From Desulfobulbaceae bacterium DB1 (GTDB taxonomy: Bacteria > Desulfobacterota > Desulfobulbia > Desulfobulbales > SURF-16), in the NCBI GenBank assembly GCA_001914235.1, contig MQUF01000023.1:62001-126000 (forward strand): a stretch of DNA of 64,000 nt, in the 5' to 3' direction. Below the pieces are notes generated by a model. It worked only from the letters and a program-made list of their open reading frames with translations, had not been told where the DNA came from and searched no databases. Both the position numbers and the translations under genes were made by a program. Below are positions 1 through 8,323 of the stretch, in pieces. Position 1 is the first letter of the stretch. Each line of letters starts with the position of its first letter.

Positions 1-929
1 TCTGCGACGACATCGAGACGATCACCGGCGTCAAAATCACCCCCACCTTTAACCGGAAGGGCGCTGAGATTCTTTTCATCACCCCGTCCGCCGACGTCTT
101 TGCCGAGCCCGGCATCTACACCGCCATGGGCTATCTGCTGCTCTTCGAGCACCTGGGGCTTGACTATACATGGTCAACCTATGCATCCGAGGGCGGCAAC
201 TTCGGTCTCTTCACCTCCAACGAGATGATGAAGAAACTGAACGCCAAGCAGTACGCCGAGGCCAAGAGGCTCGGAGTCAAATGGATCCTGGGCGGCGAAT
301 GCGGTCACATGTGGCGCGTGCTCCATCAGTACATGGACACCATGAACGGTCCGGCCGACTTCCTGGAAGTACCGAAGTCACCGATCACCAACACGGTGTT
401 TGATAACGCCGCGTCGACCAAGATGATCCATATCAGCGAGTTCACCGCTGACCTGATCAAAAACAACAAACTGAAAATTGATCCGACGCGTAATGCCCAT
501 CGCATCCCCACCTGGCACGACTCATGTAATACGGCCCGCGGCATGGGGCTGATGGATGAGCCGCGCTACATTCTTGATAACGTTGTTCCCAAATGGTACG
601 AAATGCCGGAAAACACCATCCGCGAAAAAACCTTCTGCTGCGGCAGCGGCACCGGTCTCAACACCGGTGAGATCATGGAACTGAGAATGCGTTCCGGTCT
701 CCCCAGGGCCAATGCGGTCAAGCACGTGGAGGAAAAATTCGGGGTCAACACGCTGGCCTGCGTCTGCGCCATCGACCGCGCGACCCTGTCGGCGCTCATG
801 GATTACTGGAATCCGAATGTGAAGGTTTGCGGACTTTCGGAACTGGTGGGCAACTCGCTCATTATGGACGGCGAAAAAGAGAGGGAAACGGATCTCCGAT
901 TCGAGCCTCTTGTAGGAATGGAGGGATAA
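1..929 (+). CDS. dsrK: DsrK, heterodisulfide-reductase-like subunit of DsrMKJOP (5' truncated by window)
   Basis: Open from base 3 to the TAA at 927, so about 308 C-terminal residues are visible and the start lies outside the window. DsrK is the cytoplasmic catalytic subunit of the membrane complex DsrMKJOP, which passes electrons from the quinone pool or periplasm to the DsrC trisulfide during sulfite reduction. The visible part carries CCG-type cluster ligands (a GECGHMW segment, then FCCGSGTG near residue 210 of the fragment) as in HdrD. The dsrJ start follows after 4 bases. The identification rests on these motifs and on the unmistakable dsrJ-dsrO-dsrP order downstream. No defect is visible. 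Confidence 0.95.
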   Translation, partial: CDDIETITGVKITPTFNRKGAEILFITPSADVFAEPGIYTAMGYLLLFEHLGLDYTWSTYASEGGNFGLFTSNEMMKKLNAKQYAEAKRLGVKWILGGECGHMWRVLHQYMDTMNGPADFLEVPKSPITNTVFDNAASTKMIHISEFTADLIKNNKLKIDPTRNAHRIPTWHDSCNTARGMGLMDEPRYILDNVVPKWYEMPENTIREKTFCCGSGTGLNTGEIMELRMRSGLPRANAVKHVEEKFGVNTLACVCAIDRATLSALMDYWNPNVKVCGLSELVGNSLIMDGEKERETDLRFEPLVGMEG

Positions 930-933
930 TTCT

Positions 934-1329
934 ATGTACGATAGAGGAAAAATTATTCCCGGCCTGATTATTTTCGTTGGCCTGATGTTGTTCGCCATCT
1001 TCAATAACGCCGGGAAAAAAGTCGAGGCACCCAAACTGGAGAAACCGGTCGGCTATAAGGAATGTGTGAAGCCGATTGACTATATGAAACAATCACACAT
1101 GGTACTGCTCAACGAATGGCGTGATGAAGTCATCCGTGAAGGAAAACGTGAAATGATTGAAGTTGAGGGCAAACTGTACGAGAAAAGCCTGCAGAACGGC
1201 TGTATGCATTGCCACACCAGCAAGAAAAAATTCTGTGATGTTTGCCATACCTTTGCTTCTGTTTATCCATACTGCTGGGACTGCCATGTCGCACCCCAGG
1301 CAGATGCGGCACTTGAGGAGGCGAAATAA
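934..1329 (+). CDS. dsrJ: DsrJ, triheme c-type cytochrome
   Basis: A 131-residue protein with an uncleaved N-terminal membrane anchor (about residues 8-25) and three CxxCH heme sites at residues 90-94 (CMHCH), 101-105 (CDVCH) and 114-118 (CWDCH). DsrJ is the periplasmic cytochrome of DsrMKJOP; one heme in the family has unusual His/Cys ligation, and Cys44 (ECVKP) is a candidate ligand here. The size is normal for the family. Its TAA overlaps the ATG of dsrO (taATG), so the two are probably translationally coupled. The start follows a GGAGG run at the end of dsrK. Confidence 0.97.
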   Translation: MYDRGKIIPGLIIFVGLMLFAIFNNAGKKVEAPKLEKPVGYKECVKPIDYMKQSHMVLLNEWRDEVIREGKREMIEVEGKLYEKSLQNGCMHCHTSKKKFCDVCHTFASVYPYCWDCHVAPQADAALEEAK

Positions 1330-2171
1330 TGGATAGCTCAAGAAGAAAATTCCTTAAGATTGCCGGTATCTCGGCAGTAGCCGGAGTTGCCGCGCCGTCT
1401 GCCCTGAATATGCTGTTGAACAAAAACGCCCAGGCCTCTTCCGAAGCCGGTCACGGCGCACCTGCGGCAGCAGGGCACGGCGGGCACGGTGAAGCGGCGC
1501 CAACGGGCAAGCGTTACGGCCTGGTGATCGACGCCGGTAAATTCCATGAAAATGCAGGACTGGCTGAAAAATGCATAGAAGCCTGCCATTCCTATCACAA
1601 CGTTCCTGATTTCGGCAACAAAAAGGACGAGATCAAGTGGCTGTGGCAGGAACCTTTCATGAACGCCTTCCCAGAGGAAAGCCACTACAAGAAAGATGAC
1701 AGGGCGCTTTCCATGAAGTTTCTCGTCACCTGCAACCATTGCGACAACCCTCCCTGTGTCAGGGCCTGCCCCACCAAGGCAACCTTTAAAAACGAGGACG
1801 GCGTGGTCATGATGGACTTCCATCGCTGTATCGGCTGCCGTTTCTGCATGGCCGCCTGCCCGTACGGGTCGCGAAGCTTCAACTGGCGTGATCCCCGGGG
1901 AACGCTTGACGGCGTGCCGTTCATCGAGAAGGTGAATCCCCTGTTCCCCACCAGAATGCGCGGTGTTGTCGAAAAGTGCAGCTTCTGCGCCCACCGTCTG
2001 GCCAAGGGACAGTTGCCGCTCTGCGTGGAGGCAACCGGTGATACAAAGGCAATGGTCTTTGGTGACCTGAACGATCCGAACTCCGAAGTATCCCAGGTTC
2101 TGCGGTCGCGGTTCACCATTCAACGGAAACCCGCTTTGGGCACCAAGCCCTCAGTATTTTACATAATCTAA
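1329..2171 (+). CDS. dsrO: DsrO, Tat-exported iron-sulfur protein
   Basis: A 280-residue ferredoxin-type subunit. Residues 4-22 form a twin-arginine signal (SSRRKFLK followed by a hydrophobic stretch). Cysteine groups at 135-147 (CNHCDNPPC..C), 167-177 (CIGCRFC..C), 217-220 with 232, and 82/86 fit several [4Fe-4S] clusters, as in other NrfC/DsrO proteins. It transfers electrons in the periplasm between DsrJ and the membrane subunit DsrP. A Gly/Ala/His-rich linker (about 41-56) separates the signal from the cluster domain. The ATG overlaps the dsrJ stop, and dsrP starts 11 bases downstream. Confidence 0.96.
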   Translation: MDSSRRKFLKIAGISAVAGVAAPSALNMLLNKNAQASSEAGHGAPAAAGHGGHGEAAPTGKRYGLVIDAGKFHENAGLAEKCIEACHSYHNVPDFGNKKDEIKWLWQEPFMNAFPEESHYKKDDRALSMKFLVTCNHCDNPPCVRACPTKATFKNEDGVVMMDFHRCIGCRFCMAACPYGSRSFNWRDPRGTLDGVPFIEKVNPLFPTRMRGVVEKCSFCAHRLAKGQLPLCVEATGDTKAMVFGDLNDPNSEVSQVLRSRFTIQRKPALGTKPSVFYII

Positions 2172-2182
2172 GGTGATCCGAT

Positions 2183-3364
2183 ATGTTAGAAAAATCGCTC
2201 AAAGGTAACTTGGGATACTGGGCTTGGGTTCTGCTACTGCTTAGTATCATTGGGGTGGGCGTCATCTGCTATGTTGTCCAGTTTAATTACGGTCTTGGCG
2301 CCACCGGCATGAGCCGCGATGTGACCTGGGGTGTGTATATTTCCCAGTTCACCTTCCTGGTCGGTGTCGCCGCCGGTGGTTTGATGCTGGTTCTGCCCTA
2401 CTATCTTCATCACTATAAGGAATTCGGCAGGATTACCATCCTCGGCGAATTCATGGCCATTGCCGCCGTCGCCATGTGTCTGCTTTTCATCATGGCCGAC
2501 CTCGGCCAGCCCATGCGAGCGCTGAACGTGGTCTTTCATCCGACTCCGAACTCCATGCTCTTCTACGACATGATCGTTCTGAACGGCTATCTGTTCCTGA
2601 ACATCATCTGCGGCTGGGTTATTCTCCACTCGGAGTACAAGGGCATCAAGTATCCGAAATGGGTCAAGCCTTTTATTTACATTTCCATCCCCTGGGCTGT
2701 TAGTATCCACACCGTAACCGCTTTCCTGTACTGCGGTCTGCCCGGACGCCATTTCTGGCTCACCGCCATTCTGGCCCCGCGCTTTCTTGCCTCGGCCTTT
2801 GCGGCGGGACCGTGTCTGCTCATGGTGATCGCCCTTATCATGAAACAGGTCACCAAATTCGATGTCGGCCAGAAGGCTCAGGACAAGCTGGTGACCATCA
2901 TCGGTTACGCGGCCTTATTGAACTTTTTCTTCCTGGGCTGTGAAATCTTTGTTGCCTATTACAGCCAGATTCCCGGTCATATGCACACCCTCGACTATCT
3001 GTTCTGGGGCCTGACCGATCACACCACCGGAGTGGTTTACAATAATCTGGTACCGTTCATGCGCGCCTCGGTTATCATGGGCTTTGCCGGTATCGGTCTC
3101 ATTTTTGTCGCGCGGAGCAAAAAATCAGATGGTCTGCTGGCACTGTCCTGCATTCTGATATTTGTATCCTTCTGGATTGACAAGGGTCTCGGCCTCGTTC
3201 TCGGCGGCTTTGTGCCGAACGGACTTGAGCAGATAACCGAGTACATTCCGACCGCAGTCGAGCTCGGCATCACGGCGGGAATCTGGGCCACCGGCTTCCT
3301 GATTATCACCGTGCTGTACAAGGTCGCCATTTCCGTCAAGCTGGAAAACGAAAAAACCGCATAA
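2183..3364 (+). CDS. dsrP: DsrP, NrfD-like integral membrane quinone-interacting subunit
   Basis: A 393-residue polytopic protein with about ten hydrophobic segments, of the NrfD/PsrC family. It is the last gene of dsrMKJOP and anchors DsrO and DsrJ, probably exchanging electrons with menaquinone. The start sits 11 bases after dsrO behind a GGTGA ribosome site. A near-perfect intrinsic terminator lies about 30 bases after the stop, marking the operon end. The family call rests on length, topology and context; no cofactor ligands are needed in this family. Confidence 0.95.
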   Translation: MLEKSLKGNLGYWAWVLLLLSIIGVGVICYVVQFNYGLGATGMSRDVTWGVYISQFTFLVGVAAGGLMLVLPYYLHHYKEFGRITILGEFMAIAAVAMCLLFIMADLGQPMRALNVVFHPTPNSMLFYDMIVLNGYLFLNIICGWVILHSEYKGIKYPKWVKPFIYISIPWAVSIHTVTAFLYCGLPGRHFWLTAILAPRFLASAFAAGPCLLMVIALIMKQVTKFDVGQKAQDKLVTIIGYAALLNFFFLGCEIFVAYYSQIPGHMHTLDYLFWGLTDHTTGVVYNNLVPFMRASVIMGFAGIGLIFVARSKKSDGLLALSCILIFVSFWIDKGLGLVLGGFVPNGLEQITEYIPTAVELGITAGIWATGFLIITVLYKVAISVKLENEKTA

Positions 3365-3391
3365 TTTTTTCGTGCGTCATACGGCTCATGC

Positions 3392-3431
3392 AGAGCGGAA
3401 CAGGCCCCGGCCTGTTCCGCTCTTTTTTTTT
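3392..3431 (+). terminator. Rho-independent terminator of the dsr operon
   Basis: A perfect 15-bp stem (AGAGCGGAACAGGCC with its complement) around a 2-base loop is followed by nine T residues. It lies just downstream of dsrP. Confidence 0.95.
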
Positions 3432-3488
3432 CGTGATCACGACAATGATGTTGAATAAATGATCGTCTTGTTTCACTATAAAAAAGGG

Positions 3489-3522
3489 TTGACAAAAACA
3501 AAATAAATGATAACCTTTATCA
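3489..3522 (+). promoter_or_regulatory. Promoter with overlapping palindrome upstream of the HTH-redoxin genes
   Basis: A consensus -35 TTGACA lies at 3489-3494. The likely -10 region falls inside a perfect interrupted palindrome, TGATAA-CCT-TTATCA (3508-3522). A dyad at the -10 is a typical repressor site; its AT-rich TGATAA halves recall Fur/PerR-type boxes, but the binding protein is unknown. The small HTH protein encoded just downstream is an obvious candidate for autoregulation (inference). Confidence 0.55.
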
Positions 3523-3555
3523 AAAATTAATTAACATATTGAAGAGGTGGTCAAA

Positions 3556-3786
3556 ATGGCATGTAAACCCCAGACAAAAAAAGAAATGACTGGTGAACTG
3601 AAAACAATCCTCACGGCCATGGCTGAAATTGCCGGGCCATGCGGCTGCAAGGATATCGCCGAAAAAACCGGCCTTGAAAGCAAGGCCATCAGTTGTCAAT
3701 TGAAAAGTCTGAAGACAAATGGCTACATAGACAGCCCGGTCCGCTGCAAATATTCCATAACGGCCGAGGGAAAAGCGGCCTTATAA
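3556..3786 (+). CDS. Small winged-helix/HTH protein
   Basis: A 76-residue protein beginning MACKPQ. The ATG at 3556 is preferred over the in-frame GTG at 3547 because the purine run GAAGAGG at 3541-3547 is at ribosome-site distance from it. The sequence from about residue 20 reads as a winged helix with a recognition helix around ESKAISCQLKSLKTNGY, then a wing and ITAEGKAAL. Such small HTH proteins accompany rubredoxin-family genes in anaerobes. It lies 17 bases before the desulforedoxin-like gene, so one transcript is likely. Cysteines near residues 3, 29, 31 and 46 could allow redox or metal sensing, which is speculation. Confidence 0.7.
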   Translation: MACKPQTKKEMTGELKTILTAMAEIAGPCGCKDIAEKTGLESKAISCQLKSLKTNGYIDSPVRCKYSITAEGKAAL

Positions 3787-3803
3787 AACAGGATGAACCA
3801 ACC

Positions 3804-4133
3804 ATGAAGATTATTATCGAGAAAAACATTGTTGAGCTGGTTCCGGAAAACAAAGAAGAAACCTCTTCGCTGACGTCACTTTGGCGGATCATGATCGACT
3901 GCATGGGTGAAAACAAGATGCTGAATCCCATCGGCGAATATATCCCGGAAAAAAAGAATCTGGCCCGATTCGTCATTGAAGGCGTACCTGGCGGTATCAC
4001 CGAACGAATTCACGGTGAAAGTGCGGCTGAGGACGCAACCTATCTTTGCGCCATCTGCAATAAATACATGAAGGTGAAGGCGGGTGAAGATCTGCCCATG
4101 TGCTGCGGCAAAATCATGGAAAACATGGATTAG
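3804..4133 (+). CDS. Protein with C-terminal desulforedoxin-like FeCys4 domain
   Basis: A 109-residue protein. The last ~30 residues (YLCAIC ... MCCGKIM) reproduce the desulforedoxin signature CxxC, about 14 residues, then CC, which binds a rubredoxin-type iron with adjacent cysteines. The N-terminal 75 residues match no domain I recognise; they are mixed charged and contain a Met-Cys-Met segment. ATG 3804 was chosen because the upstream extension lies inside the HTH gene and an AGGA ribosome site is at 3790. Sitting between an HTH gene and a rubredoxin suggests a role in electron transfer or oxygen-stress response (inference). Confidence 0.75.
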   Translation: MKIIIEKNIVELVPENKEETSSLTSLWRIMIDCMGENKMLNPIGEYIPEKKNLARFVIEGVPGGITERIHGESAAEDATYLCAICNKYMKVKAGEDLPMCCGKIMENMD

Positions 4134-4168
4134 GACAAGCGACAAACCAATCACTAATGGAGGGTACC

Positions 4169-4336
4169 ATGGCAAAAACCGACAAATATGAATGTCCCTG
4201 CGGGTATGTGTATGATCCGGCTGAAGGCGATTTTGAGCACGGCATCGAGCCGGGAACGGCTTTTGCCGATCTGCCGGAAAGCTGGGTCTGCCCCAAATGC
4301 GGCGCGGAAAAAGAATATTTCAACAAAGTTGATTAA
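4169..4336 (+). CDS. Rubredoxin with C-P-C first ligand pair
   Basis: A 55-residue protein starting [12 protein letters not shown], behind a GGAGG site at 4159-4163. The body ([21 protein letters not shown]) is plainly rubredoxin, a small cytoplasmic FeCys4 electron carrier. The first cysteine pair is Cys-Pro-Cys-Gly, with one residue between the cysteines instead of the usual two; the DNA reads tgt-ccc-tgc without ambiguity. The second pair, CPKCG, is normal. It is the last gene of the three-gene unit and is followed by a terminator hairpin. Confidence 0.93.
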   Translation: MAKTDKYECPCGYVYDPAEGDFEHGIEPGTAFADLPESWVCPKCGAEKEYFNKVD

Positions 4337-4390
4337 AGCATTCCCCGGGCCGCCGAACCCGGAATTTCTTTTCTCATTTCCCCTCATCCT

Positions 4391-4424
4391 ACAGGCGCCG
4401 GGCAACCGGCGCCTGTACTTTTTT
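4391..4424 (+). terminator. Rho-independent terminator after rubredoxin
   Basis: A perfect 11-bp stem ACAGGCGCCGG/CCGGCGCCTGT around a GCAA loop is followed by a T run. The remaining sequence up to the next start at 4622 shows no gene. Confidence 0.9.
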
Positions 4425-4621
4425 GCGCACCCGCAACCGTTGTGCTTCGTTCCCATCACCACATTGTCCGGCTTTCCCCTTGACAGATAAGCCGCCACAT
4501 TATAAGCAGAATCGTAAGACTCCGCGACAAAAGAAACACCTGAGCGATAGGCCGGCACCGCGGTTTATCGAGCTCGGCTCTTGCCGCTTCCTGCCATCAC
4601 CTTTCAGACCAAAAGCTGCTT

Positions 4622-6952
4622 ATGGAATATAAAAATATTCTCGACCTTATCGGCAACACGAAGATCGTGCCGATCAATCGTTTAAACCCGCACAAGAACG
4701 TTAAAATTTACGCCAAAATTGAATCAGGCAATCCCGGCGGCTCGGTCAAGGACCGGATAGCCCTGTCAATGATCGAAGCCGCCGAGGCAAGCGGCGAGTT
4801 GACTCCTGATAAAACCGTGCTTGAGGCCACCAGCGGCAACACCGGCATCGGTCTGTCCATGGTTTGCGCCGTCAAGGGATACCGCTGCCTCCTGATAATG
4901 CCGGAATCGGCCAGTATCGAACGACGCAAGATCATGGAAGCCTATGGGGCTGAAATTCTTCTGACACCGGGAAAACGCGGTACGGACGGTGCCATTGAAC
5001 GGGCCTACGCCATGGCCAGGGAGCATCCGGATCAGTATTTTCTCACCGACCAGTTCAACAACGATGCCAACTGGATGGCCCATGTCAAGACGACCGGCCC
5101 GGAGATATGGGAACAGACAAAGGGCGCGGTCACCGACGTGGTGGCGACCTTGGGCACCACGGGCACGGTGATGGGCATTTGCCGATACTTTGCCGACAAC
5201 CACCCCGAGGTCCGTGTTACCGCCGTTGAACCTTTTCTCGGCCACAAGATTCAGGGCCTGAAAAACATGAAGGAGTCCTATAAGCCGGGTATTTTCGACA
5301 AGTCGACACCCTATCAAATAATCAATGTACCGGATGAAGAGGCCTTCCGTCATGCCCGGCTGCTGGCCCGCAAGGAAGGAATTTTTGCCGGCATGAGCTC
5401 CGGCGCCGCAATCTGCGCGGCGCTCGCCGTGGCGGAGCAGTTGAGCAAAGGGATGATCGTCGTCATCCTGCCGGACAGCGGCGATAAATATCTGAGCACC
5501 GAACTCTTTACCTCGAAAAAAGAAAAAAAACCCAAAACAACCGGGGGATTGCGTTTTTTTAACACCCTCAGCCGCAAAAAAGAATTTTTTCAGCCCATGT
5601 CGCCGAACCGGGTGACTTTTTATGCATGCGGTCCCACCGCCTATGAAATCGCCAATCTTGGCCATTGCCGTCGTTTCATTGTCGCGGATCTCATCCATCG
5701 GCTGCTGCGGCAAAAAGGGTACAATGTCCAGTATTACATGAACTTCACCGACCTCGACGACAACACCATCAGTGGCGCGGCCCGCGAAGGCAGGACGCTG
5801 AAGGAGTTCACCGGCCACTACGTTGAGGAGTTCCTGAAGGACATGGAGGCATTGCGTCTCCTGCCCGCCACCGGATACCCGCGCGCCTCCGAGCATGTTG
5901 ATGAAATGATCAACATCGCCCATGAGCTGATCCACAAGGGCTATGCCTACGAGCAGCACGGTTCGGTCTATTTCGACATCAGCAAATTTAAAAAATACGG
6001 CAAACTGTCCCGGGTGCCCCTGGACAAAATCAAGGTGGGCAAGACGGTTGACCTGGATGACTACGAAAAAAATAATCCCCTTGACTTCACCCTGATGAAA
6101 CGCTCCACCCTGGCGGAACTGAAAAGCGGCGTCTTCTTTCAAACCGACCGCGGCAACATGCGTCCGGGCTGGCACATCGAGTGCGCCGCCATGACCCTGC
6201 ATTATCTGGGCGAAACCATGGACATTCACACCAGCGGCCGCGACCTGCTGTTTCCCCATCACGAAAACGAAAACGCCATCGCCGAAAGCATGACCGGCAA
6301 ACCCCTGGCCAAATTCTGGATTCACAGTGAGCTGCTGCTGGTTGAAGGCCGCAAGATGAGTGTTGACAACAACAACGTCATCACCCTGCGCCGGCTGATC
6401 GAACAGGGCTACACCCCTCGGGAAGTCCGCCTTTTCCTGATCCGCAACCACTACCGCAAGCCCATCGATTTTTCCTACAAAAAACTCGATGCCGCCCGGA
6501 CAAGCCTCAAACGGCTTGACGAGTTCACCCGCAAGCTGCAGTGTCTGCCGCCGGACATGCCCCATCCCAAGGTGGCGGCCTTTGTCTCGGATATGGAGGA
6601 GAGCTTTCAGGCCGCCATGGACGACGACATGAACGTCTCCAAGGCCATCGGCTCGATCTTTGATTTCATCAAAAAGGTAAACCCCATCATCAGCCTGGGC
6701 CAGCTCGATCGGGACCAGAAAGACTATATCAAGGAGTCCCTGGGAAAAATCAACGCCATTCTCAATGTGCTGCGGCTGGAAGAGTGCCCGCTGGCTCCGG
6801 AAATCGACCGGCTGATTCAGGAGCGGGAACAGGCGAGAAAACAAAAAAACTGGACCAGGGCCGACGATGTCCGCAACCAGCTTGCCGAGCAGGGCATCAC
6901 GGTGATTGATACCGCCAAGGGTCCGGTGTGGAAGGGCAACGACCCGGAGTGA
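4622..6952 (+). CDS. cysK/cysS: Fused cysteine synthase / cysteinyl-tRNA synthetase
   Basis: One uninterrupted 776-codon ORF. Residues 1 to about 300 are an O-acetylserine sulfhydrylase of the CysK/CysM fold: PLP lysine at K43 (SVKDR), SGNTG loop at 71-75, and LPDSGDKY near the end. After a Lys-rich linker, residues from about 325 to 776 form a full-length class I cysteinyl-tRNA synthetase (about 450 residues, E. coli 461), with zinc ligands visible as C336 (CGPT), WHIEC and HHENE. The HIGH motif reads NLGH (345-348) and KMSKS reads KMSVD (578-582), so both ATP-binding signatures depart from consensus. The C-terminal anticodon-binding tail (ARKQKNWTRADDVRNQL) is present. The fusion would make cysteine and activate it in one polypeptide. 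Whether it charges tRNA or serves another cysteine ligation cannot be told from sequence. Confidence 0.92.
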   Translation: MEYKNILDLIGNTKIVPINRLNPHKNVKIYAKIESGNPGGSVKDRIALSMIEAAEASGELTPDKTVLEATSGNTGIGLSMVCAVKGYRCLLIMPESASIERRKIMEAYGAEILLTPGKRGTDGAIERAYAMAREHPDQYFLTDQFNNDANWMAHVKTTGPEIWEQTKGAVTDVVATLGTTGTVMGICRYFADNHPEVRVTAVEPFLGHKIQGLKNMKESYKPGIFDKSTPYQIINVPDEEAFRHARLLARKEGIFAGMSSGAAICAALAVAEQLSKGMIVVILPDSGDKYLSTELFTSKKEKKPKTTGGLRFFNTLSRKKEFFQPMSPNRVTFYACGPTAYEIANLGHCRRFIVADLIHRLLRQKGYNVQYYMNFTDLDDNTISGAAREGRTLKEFTGHYVEEFLKDMEALRLLPATGYPRASEHVDEMINIAHELIHKGYAYEQHGSVYFDISKFKKYGKLSRVPLDKIKVGKTVDLDDYEKNNPLDFTLMKRSTLAELKSGVFFQTDRGNMRPGWHIECAAMTLHYLGETMDIHTSGRDLLFPHHENENAIAESMTGKPLAKFWIHSELLLVEGRKMSVDNNNVITLRRLIEQGYTPREVRLFLIRNHYRKPIDFSYKKLDAARTSLKRLDEFTRKLQCLPPDMPHPKVAAFVSDMEESFQAAMDDDMNVSKAIGSIFDFIKKVNPIISLGQLDRDQKDYIKESLGKINAILNVLRLEECPLAPEIDRLIQEREQARKQKNWTRADDVRNQLAEQGITVIDTAKGPVWKGNDPE

Positions 6953-7048
6953 AGCCCCCTGGCGGTTGACGGAAACCCGGTGCCTGCATGATTTTCGCTA
7001 AACCCGCGAAAAAAATCCAGGCCCTCGGTTCCCGCCTGAACGCGCCGT

Positions 7049-8317
7049 TCATCCGGCCTTGACCAGCGGCAGATCCTGCCAGCGGGTGGTGTAGGCCCGT
7101 GACTTCATCTCCTGCCGGTTCCGCCACGGCTTGGCAAAGCCCGCCACCGCATGCTGGATGGTCTGCCGGCCCCATCGCCCGTTGATCGTATCAAGTGCCG
7201 CCATGAGCGGCCCGCTTTCCCGGTCGGGCGGGCTGAAAAGCCCCGGCCGGCAATACTTTTCCGGCACAAGGCCGAACAGAACAATACCGGTTTTCTGATA
7301 ACGCAGTCCCGGCTTATAAAGGCGGTCAAGGGCCGCGAGGGCATGCCGGATCAACACGGTGCTGCTTGCCGTCGCCTGGGGCAGGGTGACCACCTGCCGC
7401 CCGCTGTAATGGGGCGAAGCGGCGCTGAAACGGTTGGTGGAAAGAGAGACCTCCAGGCTGTTTGCCAGGGCGTGCTGCGCCCGCAGCTTAGCCGCGGCCG
7501 TTTCCACATAGGTGGCCAGCGCCTCGCGCAACTCGCCCGGTGACTCGACCTGATATCCAAAGGATTTTGAACTGGCGATGGATTTTTTACTGACCGGGCA
7601 GTCGGCAAGTTCGATGCAGGAACAACCGCGCAGTTCCATGGCAACCCGCAGGCCGGTAACCGTCAGATGACGGCGCAGCCAGGCATCATCGCAGTTTTTC
7701 AGATCCCAGGCCGTCCGGATGCCCCGCAGGTGGAGCCATTCCGTTTTGCGTTGTCCTATCCCCCACACATCAGACACATCACATCGACGGAGCACGGCAT
7801 CCGCCGCCTCGGTGTCGACCGCAAACGCCCCGCCGTGTCCGGGGTCTTTCTTGGCAATCCGGCCGGCGATTTTGGCCAGGGTCTTGGTGGGCCCGATGCC
7901 GATGGAAACGGGAATGCCGGTGCAGCGACTCACCCTCCGCCGAATCTCTCGGCCATATGCCTCCGGTGTTTTTCCATGCATTTCATAAAGATGGAGAAAG
8001 GCCTCATCGATGGAATAGACCTCCACCTCAGGTTCAAGCCGGTGCAGCACCGCCATCACCCGCCGGGAAAGATCGCCGTAAAGGGCGTAATTGGATGAAA
8101 AAACCGCCACGTCATGCTTTGCCAGCAGCTCTCGACACTTGAAGAAAGGGGTGCCCATGGCAATGCCGAGGGCCTTGGCCTCATTGGAACGGGATATGAT
8201 GCAGCCGTCATTATTGGACAGCACCACCACCGGCCTGCCGTTCAGGCCCGGCTGAAAAAGTCGTTCACAGGAAACATAAAAATTATTGCAGTCAACCAGG
8301 GCGAAATATTTTTTCAT
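7049..8317 (-). CDS. umuC: UmuC, DNA polymerase V catalytic subunit
   Basis: A 422-residue Y-family polymerase, the same length as E. coli UmuC. The catalytic acidic residues are visible as D9 (LVDCNNFYVSCE) and D104-E105 (YSIDEAFL); a helix-hairpin-helix follows (VSDVWGIGQRKTEWL), then the little-finger domain and UmuC C-terminus. It performs error-prone translesion synthesis with processed UmuD. The start lies 6 bases after the umuD stop, so the pair forms one operon. It is convergent with the cysK-cysS fusion. Confidence 0.96.
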   Translation of the reverse strand: MKKYFALVDCNNFYVSCERLFQPGLNGRPVVVLSNNDGCIISRSNEAKALGIAMGTPFFKCRELLAKHDVAVFSSNYALYGDLSRRVMAVLHRLEPEVEVYSIDEAFLHLYEMHGKTPEAYGREIRRRVSRCTGIPVSIGIGPTKTLAKIAGRIAKKDPGHGGAFAVDTEAADAVLRRCDVSDVWGIGQRKTEWLHLRGIRTAWDLKNCDDAWLRRHLTVTGLRVAMELRGCSCIELADCPVSKKSIASSKSFGYQVESPGELREALATYVETAAAKLRAQHALANSLEVSLSTNRFSAASPHYSGRQVVTLPQATASSTVLIRHALAALDRLYKPGLRYQKTGIVLFGLVPEKYCRPGLFSPPDRESGPLMAALDTINGRWGRQTIQHAVAGFAKPWRNRQEMKSRAYTTRWQDLPLVKAG

Positions 8318-8323
8318 GGCATC

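Noticed and set aside
4766-6844. 692-codon minus-strand ORF opposite the CysK-CysS gene
   Set aside because: Shadow of the GC-rich coding strand. It shows no family motif and no ribosome site, while the plus strand has full enzyme signatures.
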